Part shown: one piece after another, positions 13,412-24,637 of the stretch
How positions within the stretch are numbered: the first letter of the stretch is position 1
How the letters are laid out: each line of letters begins with the position of its first letter
Source: Ichthyophonus hoferi
Lineage: Eukaryota; Opisthokonta; Ichthyosporea; Ichthyophonida; Ichthyophonidae
Reading direction: 5' to 3'
Assembly: GCA_002751075.1 (NCBI GenBank)
Contig: NAOQ01000116.1
Span: forward strand, 14,710-78,709
DNA: 64,000 nt
Position numbers and translations under genes: made by a program
Notes under the pieces: model-generated
What the model was told of the DNA's origin: nothing
Seen by the model: only the letters and a program-made list of their open reading frames with translations
The model's database searches: none

Positions 13412-15606
13412 TATATCAACCAATAACCATTCATTTACCATCTGATCTAGTAATCCACACAGCTCTCTCGATTGGCTATCTGGTAGATCGCGTGAAAAAC
13501 TAGTCGATATGATTGGACAACAGACATCCCCTGATCTCTTTTTCTGAGCCAATCGCAGTAATCGCTTGTGCTGAACATACAATTGCTGTTGTTGTTGTTG
13601 TTGCAGGGTAGGCGAATATTTTTGTTTCGGTTTATGTGAATCCTTCCTATCCCTATCACTTACTAGATTATTATCTCTGTCTTTCTCTTTCTCTTTCTCT
13701 TTCTCTTTATCTTTCTCTTTATCTTTCTCTTTCTCTTTATGCTTTTCTCTGTACCTTTCCCTCTCCCCTTCCGGGTATACATGTGCTGTATCTTCACGTT
13801 TGGAGTTATAATTTGTCCCCTTGTCATTGGTATCAGAGTGGCATTCTAATTTGCTATCCTATTTATAGAATAATTCATAATTAGTTAGGGTATAAGGTAT
13901 ATGGTCAAGGTTATGTCATAGGAGAGCAAGTGAATATAAATAGAGAGGCGATAGGGAGAAGGGAACTAAATGGAAGAAAAAGAGGGAAGAAAGGTTGAAA
14001 GGTAACGATATATAATAGGTTAAATAAATAAATAGGAAATGAGTTGACGCGTTGTTTATTGATATAGAAAAAATAGGGGTAGGGTTATATATAACATAGG
14101 ATAATTTTATACAATAAAAGTCAGTATAAGTATAATACAATATAAAATAAGATAAATGTAATGTAGCATAACCTAACATATTATTATTTCTTATTAGTAT
14201 TTCTACATGTACATTACCATTTTGTTTTCTCTCCCTTTATTCTAGTTGCTATTAGTGTGTCAACTCACTTCGCCTATTTACTTTGTACTCTAAATACATT
14301 CACATATGTATAGTTTCTACAGGCCAATTGTCACACATACACCTTCCACCTTTATTAGCTATTGGGCGAGTATCATATGTCACCTGTATGAGTCATACAT
14401 ACGCTTGGGATATATAAGTAAATACATAAACGTGCTCGCATGTATGTTTGGCATAGTCGGTGGTCTATGTATATAAGATATGACTGTCTGTGTTAAGGAC
14501 ACTAGCAGGTAGGAGAAGATAGATAAAAGAAGAAGACGAAAGAGAAAGGGAAATAGAGACAAAGGTAGAGAGTAACAGATAGGGAGAGAGCGAGTAAAAG
14601 ATAGAAATAAAAAAGGGTGAGAGATAGAGATAGAGACATAAAGGAAGAGATAAAGATATATATACATAGGAACAACTAAACATAAAACCAACCTTGTAGC
14701 TATGTCCCCGTGACCTAGGTGTATCGGATTGGCTCCCAGTCATGTGATTACTCTCACTACTTTCAGTCCTTTGCTTCTTGCACTTCTTTTTATTAGTTTT
14801 ACCTGAATGGTTAGGGAAATATGAGTGGTCGAGGTGAACTTTAAAATTCAACACTTCATGTAAAATGCAACATAATTGGAATATTATAAAATAAATGATA
14901 TATACTATAGGACATACATATATACTATTATAACTACAAGATTGGGTGTCAATAAGGGTATAGGATAGTAATGTATTTATTATTACCTATACTAAGATAT
15001 ATATTAGCGCATATTCACTTAAACTAAAATACTTATTATTACCTATGTCAACATCTGAACCATTAATATCATCCAATCGTTGCTTTGGACGGAAGGCCGC
15101 CTTCAACACGGATAGGACAAACTGGTTGTGGAGCCAAGCTGTGATTGGTGTATTATTAGAATATCGTGTTATAATATATGATATGATATGATGTGATTTG
15201 ATACGATATAATATAATATGTTATACTATACTATACTATGATACATTATAATATAATATAACATAATACAATACAATACAACACAATATAATATACTATA
15301 ATATAATATAATATAGTATGTATACTGTTATATAATACAATACAATACAATATAACATAATACAAGATAATATAATATAATATATACACAAACATACCTA
15401 CATACACATACCCATCTACACCTACCATTCTTCGCTCCTAGAAGGTCGCCTACTATTTTATCCAAATCTTCTTTAGACATTGATAACGTCAGAAAGTCTT
15501 TGATCGCCTTCCAATACTGATCAGACCGATCACCCAATAGGATATTAATCTCCTGCTTGATTTGGGATGCATCGCTACGCAACCCGTTGTAACCTTTCTC
15601 GGCCAT
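11016..15606 (-). CDS. TADA1: Transcriptional adaptor 1 (Ada1/Hfi1), SAGA complex subunit
   Basis: Eight exons in coding order: 15426-15606, 15043-15138, 14693-14802, 13439-13858, 12782-12827, 12251-12414, 11424-11556, 11016-11107; all phases agree, giving 413 aa (human TADA1 is about 335). The N-terminus (EINILLGDRSDQYWKAIKDF, then LHNQFVLSVLKAAF) matches the TADA1 start, where ALGDNVKQYW and HNDFLLAIL occur. Residues about 300-355 (ALPSNDMLHARMTQSAKELG, VVKIMARALQ, EHIRNIASHCINL) match the C-terminal conserved region that forms a histone fold in SAGA. Exons 3-4 are expanded: a Lys/Glu/Asp repeat (about residues 159-191) and a run of seven Gln (about 210-216). The start is fixed by an in-frame stop directly before the ATG. 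Known role: structural subunit of the SAGA histone acetyltransferase coactivator, in the nucleus. The 46-nt exon 5 is the least certain. Confidence 0.9.
11570..11860. repeat. Degenerate AGTATAGT/AATAGTAT tandem array in TADA1 intron
   Basis: The unit is a shifting mixture of AGTAT, AGTATAAT and AATAATATA blocks of 5-9 bases. It fills the first half (by coordinate) of the intron at 11557-12250. The frames open through it on the minus strand are repeats of Leu/Tyr/Ile and are not taken as coding. Confidence 0.8.
12450..12670. repeat. 18-bp tandem array in TADA1 intron
   Basis: About twelve copies of an 18-base unit, ATAGTAATAAAATATGTT, with single-base variants and one shortened copy, lie within the intron at 12415-12781. 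Because 18 is divisible by three, a plus-strand frame stays open across it; this is a shadow of the repeat. Confidence 0.85.
13379..13417. repeat. (AT)n microsatellite in TADA1 intron
   Basis: A nearly perfect dinucleotide run of about 38 bases in the intron at 12828-13438. Confidence 0.85.
13685..13742 (-). repeat. Coding hexanucleotide repeat (GAGAAA/GATAAA) in TADA1 exon 4
   Basis: Read on the minus strand, this is an in-frame run of GAG/GAT and AAA codons encoding alternating acidic and Lys residues. On the plus strand it looks like an intronic CTTTCT tract. It lies within a 420-nt exon whose reading frame is open throughout. Confidence 0.8.
15170..15400. repeat. Pentanucleotide-like array (ATATA/ACAAT) in TADA1 intron 1
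   Basis: Degenerate five-base units (GATAT, TATAA, TACTA, ACAAT) fill most of the 287-base intron at 15139-15425. Confidence 0.75.
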
Positions 15607-18265
15607 TTAAAAAATTCTCTAATCCAATTCGTATTTGTCTTTATTTTTCTTCATATAATTGGTGTTTACCTGGGTAAAATGTGATGAATGGATATCAATA
15701 AGTATAGGAGTATGATAGTATTGTAGTGGAGCAGCATAATAGGATAATAGTATGACAGGATGGAAGTATAATAGTATAATGGTACTATATTAGTATCTGT
15801 ACACACTAAATACATGTTTGGGTGTTGGTTAATGTAAGAATAAACTGAAAGGGGATGAGGGGGCAGAGAATGAGCATAGGCACAGGCAGGAGAACCAATA
15901 GGGAAAGGTTCATGCTAGGAGGTAATATAAGTAAGTAATTAATTCATAATTAAGTGTTCATTAGAAATGGTATATAAGATCATAGTCATGAAATGGGCTG
16001 CAATCTAACATATGATAGGACATTATAAATAAGGATGTCTATAAATTCTTTAAATAGTAGCATATAACTTAAAGTCCATCAATGATTGGCTGGAAGCTAA
16101 GTATCACATAGCCATATCATTAGTTCATAGATGTGTACATAGTGTTCAGTATATATATGCACTGACTAGTGATTGAATATGGGTATCGATGAAAAGATTA
16201 TGTCCAATCAAATAAGCATAATAAAATTTAAACTAAAATTTATATAAACCAATGCCTGTGTCCTTTACACTTTTATATTTTATGACGGAAAATGTTTCTC
16301 TCAATTATCTGAGTAGATATACATATATCCGTATGTATAAGATATGTACTGATATGTCCTATGTAGGTATACTTCCTTCATTATTCCCCTTAGTCTATAT
16401 GTATGTATACCTTATGTATTTATTTCTGTCTATATTACTGTTAGCTTACCTCCTTCTCCCGCCTCTCCCCTGTAACCTCTCCCCACCCCGCCTCTCTCTC
16501 TCTCGCTCTACATCATATCAATATATATCTCTTAGTATACCAGTTCACCTTCCCTCCCTAGACCAGGGATATAGTTCTATTCACTACCTATCACTTCCTC
16601 CCCAGCCTTACTATCCCCTTTTCTCCCATCACCTCTTCCTACAGTCCTCCTCTTCACATACAATACCATGTTAAAGCCTTTCCCCCCCTATCTGACTCCT
16701 TCTCCCTTCCTTCACCTCCCTCCTTATTACCTTAATCCTTCTTCTGTCCTTCTCTATTATTCACAGTCTTATCATTCTCTCCTCTTTTTACCATTCTTAT
16801 CATTCTCTCCTCTTTTTATCATTTCTTATCCTTCCCCATCTCACTAACTTATGCCCTATTCTATGCTAATCCTCTATAATCACAAACCTACCAAACAGTT
16901 CTGGGTGTAAGAAGGTGTCTCCAACGACGTTCAGAGCTAAGCCACAGCCGGGCCATTTATAACTATGTTACATCTATGCCACTGCATGAAGGTAATAAAT
17001 AATATACCGTGTCTATGTGTATAGGAATACAATAACACAAGGTAGTGGTAATTATATTATATTATATATATATGTCACTATAGTGCTTCAATAATTTAAT
17101 AATAGACTACACTATAAGTTATGTTTACCTTCCTTCCTTCCTTTCACATGCGTGTTATCAATACACAATACATACAAAGAAAGAATGAGTGAGAGAATAA
17201 TACATAATGGGAAACCTATATTAAAGAAATTTGGGGAAAAGTAAGAAGAAACTACTAGAAATTAATAGCCTGTTACTAAGGGTACTGTAGATATATGCAT
17301 GTATAATGTATATATATATATGATGTATATTACAATTACTTTTTGTTAGTTATGTTTACACTGCCATAACTAAATTGATCGCAATTAAACCAATAATAAA
17401 AGATATTAAATAACTTGAGCAAATGGTAGTATATTCAAATAAATACAATCAATTGTAATTAACTAACTAATACCCGATTAATAGATATAGAAATGTAGTA
17501 AATGTATGCTATAGTTATATATATATTATTTTTCTGCATGTAAAGATTATTTTATACTGTTATAAAGTAAAAAATAATGATAAAATTGTAAATTAATTGG
17601 GGATTAAACACTAGCTTTTTCGATTGATTGGTAAATCTGATTAATCGTAATGATATATCTGTTATTAGTTGGATTAACTTAAGCAATCTGTTATTAATTT
17701 GAGATTAGCATGTGATTAACATTGTTCGATCATACTTCATGTCGTATTTTCCCCAATGATCGCCTTTTCATCGGCTTGATTGGAATATCTAGTTTATAGG
17801 CAAATAACAATTGGCCAGGAGACATTCTGATATATCCTATCCAGTATAAACCAATAAAATACCGATCATCTGAATCGTGATAAGTTTTAACGATAAGCTG
17901 TAATAAACAAACATTATCTCTTATCTCAATGATTTATCCATACCTAAAAAATGAAATACTGCAAACAGTGATGCGACGTATTAGATGGCCTAATATCAAG
18001 GTAAATACTTAGTAATGAAATATTCATTTCATTGTTATTATTATTTAGTGATGTAATCCTTTTTAAACGCCTTTTTCAATGGTAACTTGAGCAGTGGATA
18101 AGCTTGTGCAACCCTATTTAAGACAACTCAAAAACTCATATTAGGTGCCTTTATCCTTCACCCAATACCAAACAAATCTGATAATTTAAAAAACGCAAAG
18201 AAACGTCACACTGTTATTTTCAATTTATGGATAACTTGCACTAGGCAAATGACCATATGTTTTAT
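15607..18265. other. Intergenic region with a possible orphan exon
   Basis: This is 5' to TADA1 and 3' to the LPMO gene, both on the minus strand. 16450-16890 on the plus strand is strongly pyrimidine-rich (C/T). Just after it, 16899-17002 is locally GC-richer and open on both strands (see the findings). Elsewhere it is AT-rich with no recognised coding segment; the open frame at 16252-16674 is mostly a product of the C/T-rich tract. Confidence 0.45.
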
Positions 18266-18266
18266 T
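18261..18266 (-). terminator. Polyadenylation signal AATAAA of the LPMO gene
   Basis: On the minus strand, TAAATAAA places AATAAA overlapping the stop codon by one base. Another AATAAA-like word does not occur in the next few dozen bases downstream. The unusually short 3' UTR this implies is inference. Confidence 0.4.
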
Positions 18267-19156
18267 TATTTAGGTACCCATTCGCAGATGGTAGGGTAGT
18301 CTATATTGCAACCAGGCATTTGCTCACACCACGAATCCGGAATGTGAGCCCACTTGGAAACACATTTCATCTCCGTAGAGGCAGTGGTAGTAGGAGAGGT
18401 AGTAGAATCCGGAAGTGAAGAGGTGGTGGTAGTAGGATCCGGAGGTGAAGTGGTGGTGGTCACACTAGCAGTTATGGTTACAGTTGTTGGCAGATTTGTA
18501 GTTGTGATAGGAAGAGATGTCATTGTGTTAGTAACTCCGGAGATCTTGATATCTGCACAGTTCCAGAATTCCTCCTGATGGGGAGAGCCTGGGGAATTTG
18601 CGGCTTCCCACCACCATTGTACCACACAGCGTTCGCACGCAACATCATAAGGAAGTCTAAACTGCATGTCGTAAGTACCCGTGCCATCTTCATTGTTGAA
18701 TGTATAGAAAGGGCCCTGTCCATCGGCCCTCTGCAAAATGTGCTGGTCGAAACACTCTTCAGTCTCTGGGGTTAGCTTGTTGGGGTTTTCTAGGTCACAC
18801 AAGCGAAGCATATAACGTCCTTTGTGCATGGCCGTGATTATCACTCTGGTGTCAATTACTTCCCCGCTTGTAAAGGTAGACTCTTCAGGAATAAATCCAT
18901 TGGCATACAAGCCACCAGCCTCATGTTTCCTTTCCCCCTTGAATGGGTCACCACAAATACCATGTTCGTGTGCTGCGACCGCTTGTACACCTCCAGCATT
19001 CAAGCTCATAACATCGTAGTTGGGAGGCTGATCTGTGTAGCCCATTGTAAACAAGGCATTACGAGCAGGTGGCTTGGCGAGGTAGCCATGTCCTTGGGCA
19101 CAGTTTAGAAAAGTAAGAATAGAGATGAGAACGGATAAAGAGAGTGTCCAGGCCAT
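18266..19156 (-). CDS. Secreted lytic polysaccharide monooxygenase, AA15-like
   Basis: Intronless gene for 296 aa. Residues 1-22 are a signal peptide, and cleavage before His23 (HGYLAKPPARN) gives the N-terminal His of the copper histidine brace. The second brace His is in ITAMHKGRYMLRLC. Other family landmarks are HEHGICGDPF and the late CERCVVQWWWEAANSPG block. Residues about 205-260 are a Ser/Thr/Pro-rich linker, followed by a small Cys-rich tail (CVSKWAHIPDSWC, then CNIDYPTICEW) that may bind carbohydrate. AA15 enzymes oxidatively cleave chitin or cellulose; which substrate applies here cannot be told from sequence. The ATG at 19156 is the only one giving a correct signal peptide. The single exon contrasts with multi-exon neighbours, as could result from transfer or retroposition. 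Confidence 0.92.
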   Translation of the reverse strand: MAWTLSLSVLISILTFLNCAQGHGYLAKPPARNALFTMGYTDQPPNYDVMSLNAGGVQAVAAHEHGICGDPFKGERKHEAGGLYANGFIPEESTFTSGEVIDTRVIITAMHKGRYMLRLCDLENPNKLTPETEECFDQHILQRADGQGPFYTFNNEDGTGTYDMQFRLPYDVACERCVVQWWWEAANSPGSPHQEEFWNCADIKISGVTNTMTSLPITTTNLPTTVTITASVTTTTSPPDPTTTTSSLPDSTTSPTTTASTEMKCVSKWAHIPDSWCEQMPGCNIDYPTICEWVPK

Positions 19157-19749
19157 TTTGCCTATCTTCTAATATTTGATCTGTTAATTTAGCTAGCTGC
19201 GGTGATCCTATTTGTACTTACAGTCAAAAGCCGTAGTCCAGTGGGTTGAAGTAGACGAGTTAGATTTGGTCATCTATGGATGAAGACAGAGGCTAGAATT
19301 GGCTTAGATACCTTAACGTAAAATTTTTAGCACAATAACGTCTTTCATCGAACTGGCCTGCACAAATTTTAAATCATTGGTAGTTGATTGGTCAATAATG
19401 GAACACTTTGCACTAAGGGAATTCAATTAAATAACAACTAATACCATGCCGTAAACATACTTAAACTATTATATTCAATAATAATCTAGGTGGACCTTAG
19501 TAATACTAGAAAAAAATAATTAAGTGTATCAAATAGTATAAAATATTAGAATACCAAGTCATTATAACTAAAAATCGTAGTCATTTCGGAATACATCGAA
19601 CTGGTTCCACAAAATCAAACTCGATCAATCTTTGTTAGATGATTGGTCAGTTGATAAACAAGTTGTAAAGACACAGATCTAGATCATGGCATATGCAACC
19701 AATCATACATGGCTAGATAGAAACATGCAAAATAAAAATTATATACTTG

Positions 19750-19840
19750 TTAGAAAAGAAATATTTACTTAATTTAAATATTTATTTATATAACTATGAT
19801 TATTTACTATTATTAGCAATTAATATTGTATATGTAGTCT
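19750..19840 (+). repeat. Dispersed repeat family B, copy 1
   Basis: About 80 bases align at roughly three-quarters identity with 42432-42522 in the same orientation, with one small indel. The best-kept parts are TTAGCAATTA and TATGTAGTCT. No coding function or element class is recognised. Confidence 0.5.
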
Positions 19841-20206
19841 ATATTGATTTGAACAATATGACGATACTACTATCTACACCATTCCTACCTCAGACAATGC
19901 TTTATTATGATGTATGCTATTTTTTTTCTCTAGGTATGTCTACCTGCTCTACGTCTTTCTCCAACCTTTCATGCTTTCCTCAGCTTTCCAATTTTATTTA
20001 CATACATTCGTCTTTTCTTTACTTATTCTATTTCTTATTTTTACTGCATGACTGGTACTGGATGATAGTTATGCGGCTATAAGTTTTCTTATTTTTTTAA
20101 TTTATTTACATTTGTTTTAGATTGTCTATAACACAGAACTCTTTTCCAATTAACACTAATATATTGATATTTCCCGCCTCATGTGTATATAACATTACTG
20201 GTGACT

Positions 20207-20235
20207 AAACCCTATTCACGACATCGTTAGGGTTT
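20207..20235. repeat. Hairpin with telomere-like arms
   Basis: AAACCCTA at 20207-20214 pairs perfectly with TAGGGTTT at 20228-20235 across a 13-base loop. The arms resemble the TTTAGGG telomere unit, but there is no tandem repetition. Confidence 0.5.
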
Positions 20236-22527
20236 CGGTGCTACAGGGCGTATTAATAACAGATATATGGTAGTATTCCCCCCAGCCTTGATCTAACTGT
20301 TTTAAGACGACTACATAATAGATAGTTCTGGTTGCAGACAAATTATTATATTTCGTTGCAATAAAATAGAATAGAACAGAGAAGAAATTTTCCAAATATT
20401 TTCTAGGAGGTACTTTTTGAATGCTACTTATCCTTGCGGTTCTTTATTTACTTTATACACTAGAATTATTATCGCTTTCCACCTAAAACTTATTGTTGAG
20501 GGTATTACATGACGCCGTTTTATGAAAAAGGTTTATTTTAAGCTTTATGAGAAAAAAGTATTACTGAACTGCATTTTTCAAATATTTATCTTGTTTCCCT
20601 CTGATAGACTAATACGGCTGGCACTATTTGCAGTCTGATACTATAATATTAGGATAATGTAGTAAATGAAACTTTTAATTAAATCCTGGAGCTAATAGCA
20701 CCCGGTGCAATGAACAATTACATTTAACTGAACTAATGAGATGAGCAATGGCTTTTTCTTCCTGTAATTACTATATATTATATTTCCTACTATGTATCTG
20801 GTTTTTGCTAAGCAAGTTTTCAGTTTTATGTAGCGCCTATTTATTGGCTAATAACCATGCTCAGTGAACTACCAAAGTATATGTTGCGTGGTCTAGATTA
20901 TTTATGCATTGGGAATAAGACTTGTATAGGTTATTTTAGCGCCTTTTCAGTTTGAAATTTGTATTTAATTAATGTTGAATCGATTGTTTAATTAATTGAA
21001 GCCGAAAAACAGAAAGATGATGCGATTCTTCAATGGGTTACAGGTCTATAAATAGACATTATAAACTAGCCAATCTTAAATATATGATACACCAATAGAA
21101 TTTAATACATAAAGGCTGGAATTAAATTCGCCAATAATAGAGCATAACAAGAGTATGTAACTAATAAAAAGCTAGATGATATATGTAGTGATTATCACCA
21201 TATAAGCACATTTAAAAAAATCCAAACATTGCCTTTTGCTCTATCAAGAAATTATGCATTAAATCAGATGACTAAAATTAATTTATTGGCGTTTAGACCA
21301 TTGTGCAATTAGTGTAATAAGTCACCACGATAGATTTGACCTTAATTAAACTGCATAAAAAACAATGTTGCTTAGGGCTTTTGTTTTCTTCTTCTTTTTC
21401 CCACCATAAAAAATAAAAAACAACAATAAAAAGATAAAAATAAGAAAAATAAAGAAAAAAATACAAAAAAGAAAAAAAGAAAAAAGACGAATATTATCTT
21501 TATATGTAACAATTTGAGAATGAATCTATAAAAAAATGTTGGTAGAAATAGATGAAGGTGTGCTGTCAAAAAGTAATCTTTACCCATAATCAACATGATT
21601 TTGTAAATGTTTTAACCATATGATGGAGATAATTTATATGAAATGCATATTTATGGCTCTAGCGGGTTAGTACTATGACTTAAAGCAGGGTGAATTTTTT
21701 TCATGTTTATATAGATTGTTCTTAATTCTTATAATAAATTAATATTTAATTTGGGAAGGTAGTTGTGAAGTTAGCTATACGGTTTTAATGCATGCGATAT
21801 TGCCAAAAGACGCTAGATCAGGTACAATCAGGAAATGAGTAGAAAATATCTTAAAATATATAAATTTTACTAACTAACCTTTCATTAATTATATTTTTTC
21901 AAATATTTTTAACTCCCTAATATATAGTTTATCATTTTTGCTACACTATATTTTAGCTAAAGCTGTGGAATACATTATAATCACCAAATATGACGTAACC
22001 ATAGATTTTAGGAAATTCTGCATCGCTCTAAACACACTAATCATTCAATACTAGCACGCTTCCTATTAGAGCGAAGTAAATTATTTATAATTATCCCGCC
22101 CGAATAGCGTGGGAACGGCTTGTAGTTATATATATCATACCACCCAACAATGTATGATATATATAATATATTACGATATAATATATTATGCTATAGGTTA
22201 TGTATGAATACTAAGTATAATAATAGAATGTAATGACTTAACAATAATACTAGTACTGTACGCTGCTATAATTATCCGAACGTCGTAATTTTTAATTTTT
22301 GGTGTGTATTATACTATATTATATTATATTGTTATTAGGTTTATTACCTATAGACGCTATATATATACATATATATTAACATTATATATTATATAGTATA
22401 TTTCACTAACGTAGTCAGCTAGAATACGAACACTATTCTACTCCAACCATGGGAGGAACGTATAACAAAACATACAAATAATCTTCGATTAATTCACCAT
22501 ATTTTATTCTTCATTGAGGTCAGGGCA

Positions 22528-23295
22528 TATAATACCTATAATACATGTAATTCCCATTATACTTATAGTACCTATAATACCTATAATACCTATAATGCCT
22601 ATAATACATATATTATCTATAATACATATAATACTTATATTACATATAATCCCTGTAATACATATAATATCTATAATACATATAATATCTATAATACATA
22701 TAATATCTATAATACCTATAATACCTATAATACTTATAATATCTATAGTACATACCCCCTATACTGCCTATACTACCTATAATACTATAATACATTATAC
22801 TTCCTATACAACTTATAATACATATACTGCCTATACTACCTATAATAGATATACTGCCTATACTATCTATAATATATATGCTTCCTACACGACTTATAAT
22901 ACATATACTACCTGTACTACCTATAATACATAGACTACCTATACGACTTATAATACATGTACTTCCATACTACCTATAATAAATATACTGCCTATACTAC
23001 CTATAATAGATATACTGCCTATACTACCTATAATATATATACTGCCTATACTGTCTATAATAAATATACTCCCTATACGACTTATAATACATATACTACC
23101 TGTACTACCTATAATACATATACTGCTTATACTACCTATAGTACATATACTCTCTATACTACCTATAATACATATACTGCCTATACTACTTATAATATAT
23201 ATACTATTTGTAGTACCTATAATGCACATAGTGTCTATACTACCTATACTACCTCTCTCACCCATATTCCCTATATTACCTTTACTACATATTAA
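22528..23295. repeat. 9-bp / 27-bp tandem array upstream of the NCoR gene
   Basis: From about 22528 to 22755 the unit is 9 bases (CCTATAATA with variants). From about 22760 to 23290 it becomes a higher-order unit of 27 bases made of three 9-base variants, ACATATACT, GCCTATACT and ACCTATAAT. All periods divide by three, so frames stay open on both strands; the Tyr/Thr and Ile/Ser repeats they predict are not accepted as proteins. Confidence 0.85.
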
Positions 23296-23893
23296 CCAGT
23301 CTGATAGTACAGGTGGGGTCTACACCTCTACACCTAAGCAACATCACTATTTATAAGGTGACCTGTGCACAGGGGCGAATGGCGCAAAATAGCCGATGGA
23401 CTACACTAAACCGTACATCCTCGCCCAAGAGATAGGACCTAAGAAGGAGAAAGTAGAGAAGATAGAGTGTATAGAAAGGATAGAGCAGAAAGACAAGATA
23501 GGGTAAGGGGGAGGGGGGTTGTAGGGGAGGTAGGGTTCTGCTAGCATGGATATAGTGTGTACTATCTTATGTGTGTGTGTGCCTGTATGTGTGGGTGTAT
23601 GTATATATGTACACGGGCATACCTAATTTTATGCATATAAATATCTACATATATATTTACATCTACACATACAAACATAGATGCATATATATAATAGCCC
23701 CATCGTAATATAAAGTATAGACATATACCCACACCCACCCAAGTCCATAGTTACCCATAGTGTTTAGATTATTGAGACAAGAGGGAATGAGCATATATAT
23801 GGCAGATATATATATATATATATTATATTTGTGGGCTGACTAGTAATATGCTACTATTAAACTTTAATTTTATACATGCATACATACATACAT

Positions 23894-24055
23894 ACATACT
23901 ATCTAACCCTAATGCATGGCCATATAACACTACGTGTTCTCCCTATGCTAAAACCAGTCGAGCGACCATTGATGACGCCACACAAGACAATGCTCCGTGT
24001 AATGGCCCTGACATACCCGTTATTGAAACTGGCATCATCGCCCAATCACCTTCCG
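23894..24055 (+). other. Possible alternative first coding exon of the NCoR gene
   Basis: The frame is open and of ordinary composition (SNPNAWPYNTTCSPYAK and on to IIAQSPS), ending at a GT donor in phase 1. It would join in phase to an acceptor at 24656 inside the first exon called here, giving SPSETTIPKDESP. The frame extends upstream to an ATG at 23848. If used, this replaces the first six codons of the start at 24638. Sequence alone cannot decide. Confidence 0.4.
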
Positions 24056-24637
24056 GTTAGTTTAATTGGTTTAGATTATCATTGTATTTTAATATTTCTT
24101 GGTTGCCAGTGAAATTATAGCCTTTATTTATGGAGATAGATCAATTGGTGTGTTATTATTAATAGCATATTAACCTAATGGGTATTAATTAAATGCATCA
24201 GGTATATTACTGATAGTTATTTATATCTATATACATGCGCACCATACATGCCATTACGTATTATATAGTCGTCTATAAGTATATTCATATATCCTCTCCT
24301 ATTATATTGTTATAATTTTTCTCTCTCATCTTAACCATTTTGATTGCTGTTTGATATTCCTTTACTATCTTTATCTAAAACAATAGACTGCCTTTATGCT
24401 GACATTCTCTCGCTCTCATTGGGGAATCTCGGTATTCCTACCATGTAATTGGCTCCTATACACCCATATACGTCATTAGCTTTATCTATATGAAGTCTAA
24501 AAGGATTTTATCATATCAATTCTATATACATCTTCCCGTATCTTTCCATCACTAATGCTCACTACCTGTTCCTATTCCCAAATCATATTCTCTCTCATAC
24601 CTATTTGGGGGTGGTGACGTCATGCAGCCACTAATTA

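Larger units (their letters stand above)
19157..22500. other. AT-rich intergenic region
   Basis: This holds the upstream region of the LPMO gene, including two diverged copies of a CATCGAACTGG-containing segment (19346-19400 and 19594-19660). A diverged block at 19750-19840 recurs at 42432-42522. An AAACCCTA/TAGGGTTT hairpin lies at 20207-20235, and an A-rich minus-strand T-rich tract at 21400-21490. The 111-codon frame at 19747-20082 overlaps the repeated block and is not accepted as a gene. Confidence 0.5.

Noticed and set aside
14465-14854. Minus-strand 129-codon frame continuing past TADA1 exon 3
   Set aside because: Only 14693-14802 agrees in phase with the neighbouring exons; the rest is intron with Leu/Ser-rich low-complexity translation.
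19747-20082. 111-codon plus-strand frame
   Set aside because: It overlaps a non-coding diverged repeat, is rich in Leu/Tyr/Phe as expected from AT-rich DNA, and resembles no family.
22514-23295. Long open frames on both strands predicting Ile/His- and Tyr/Thr-repeat proteins
   Set aside because: They follow from 9- and 27-base tandem units, which keep all frames without stops open. There are no splice sites, no conserved domain and both strands are equally open.
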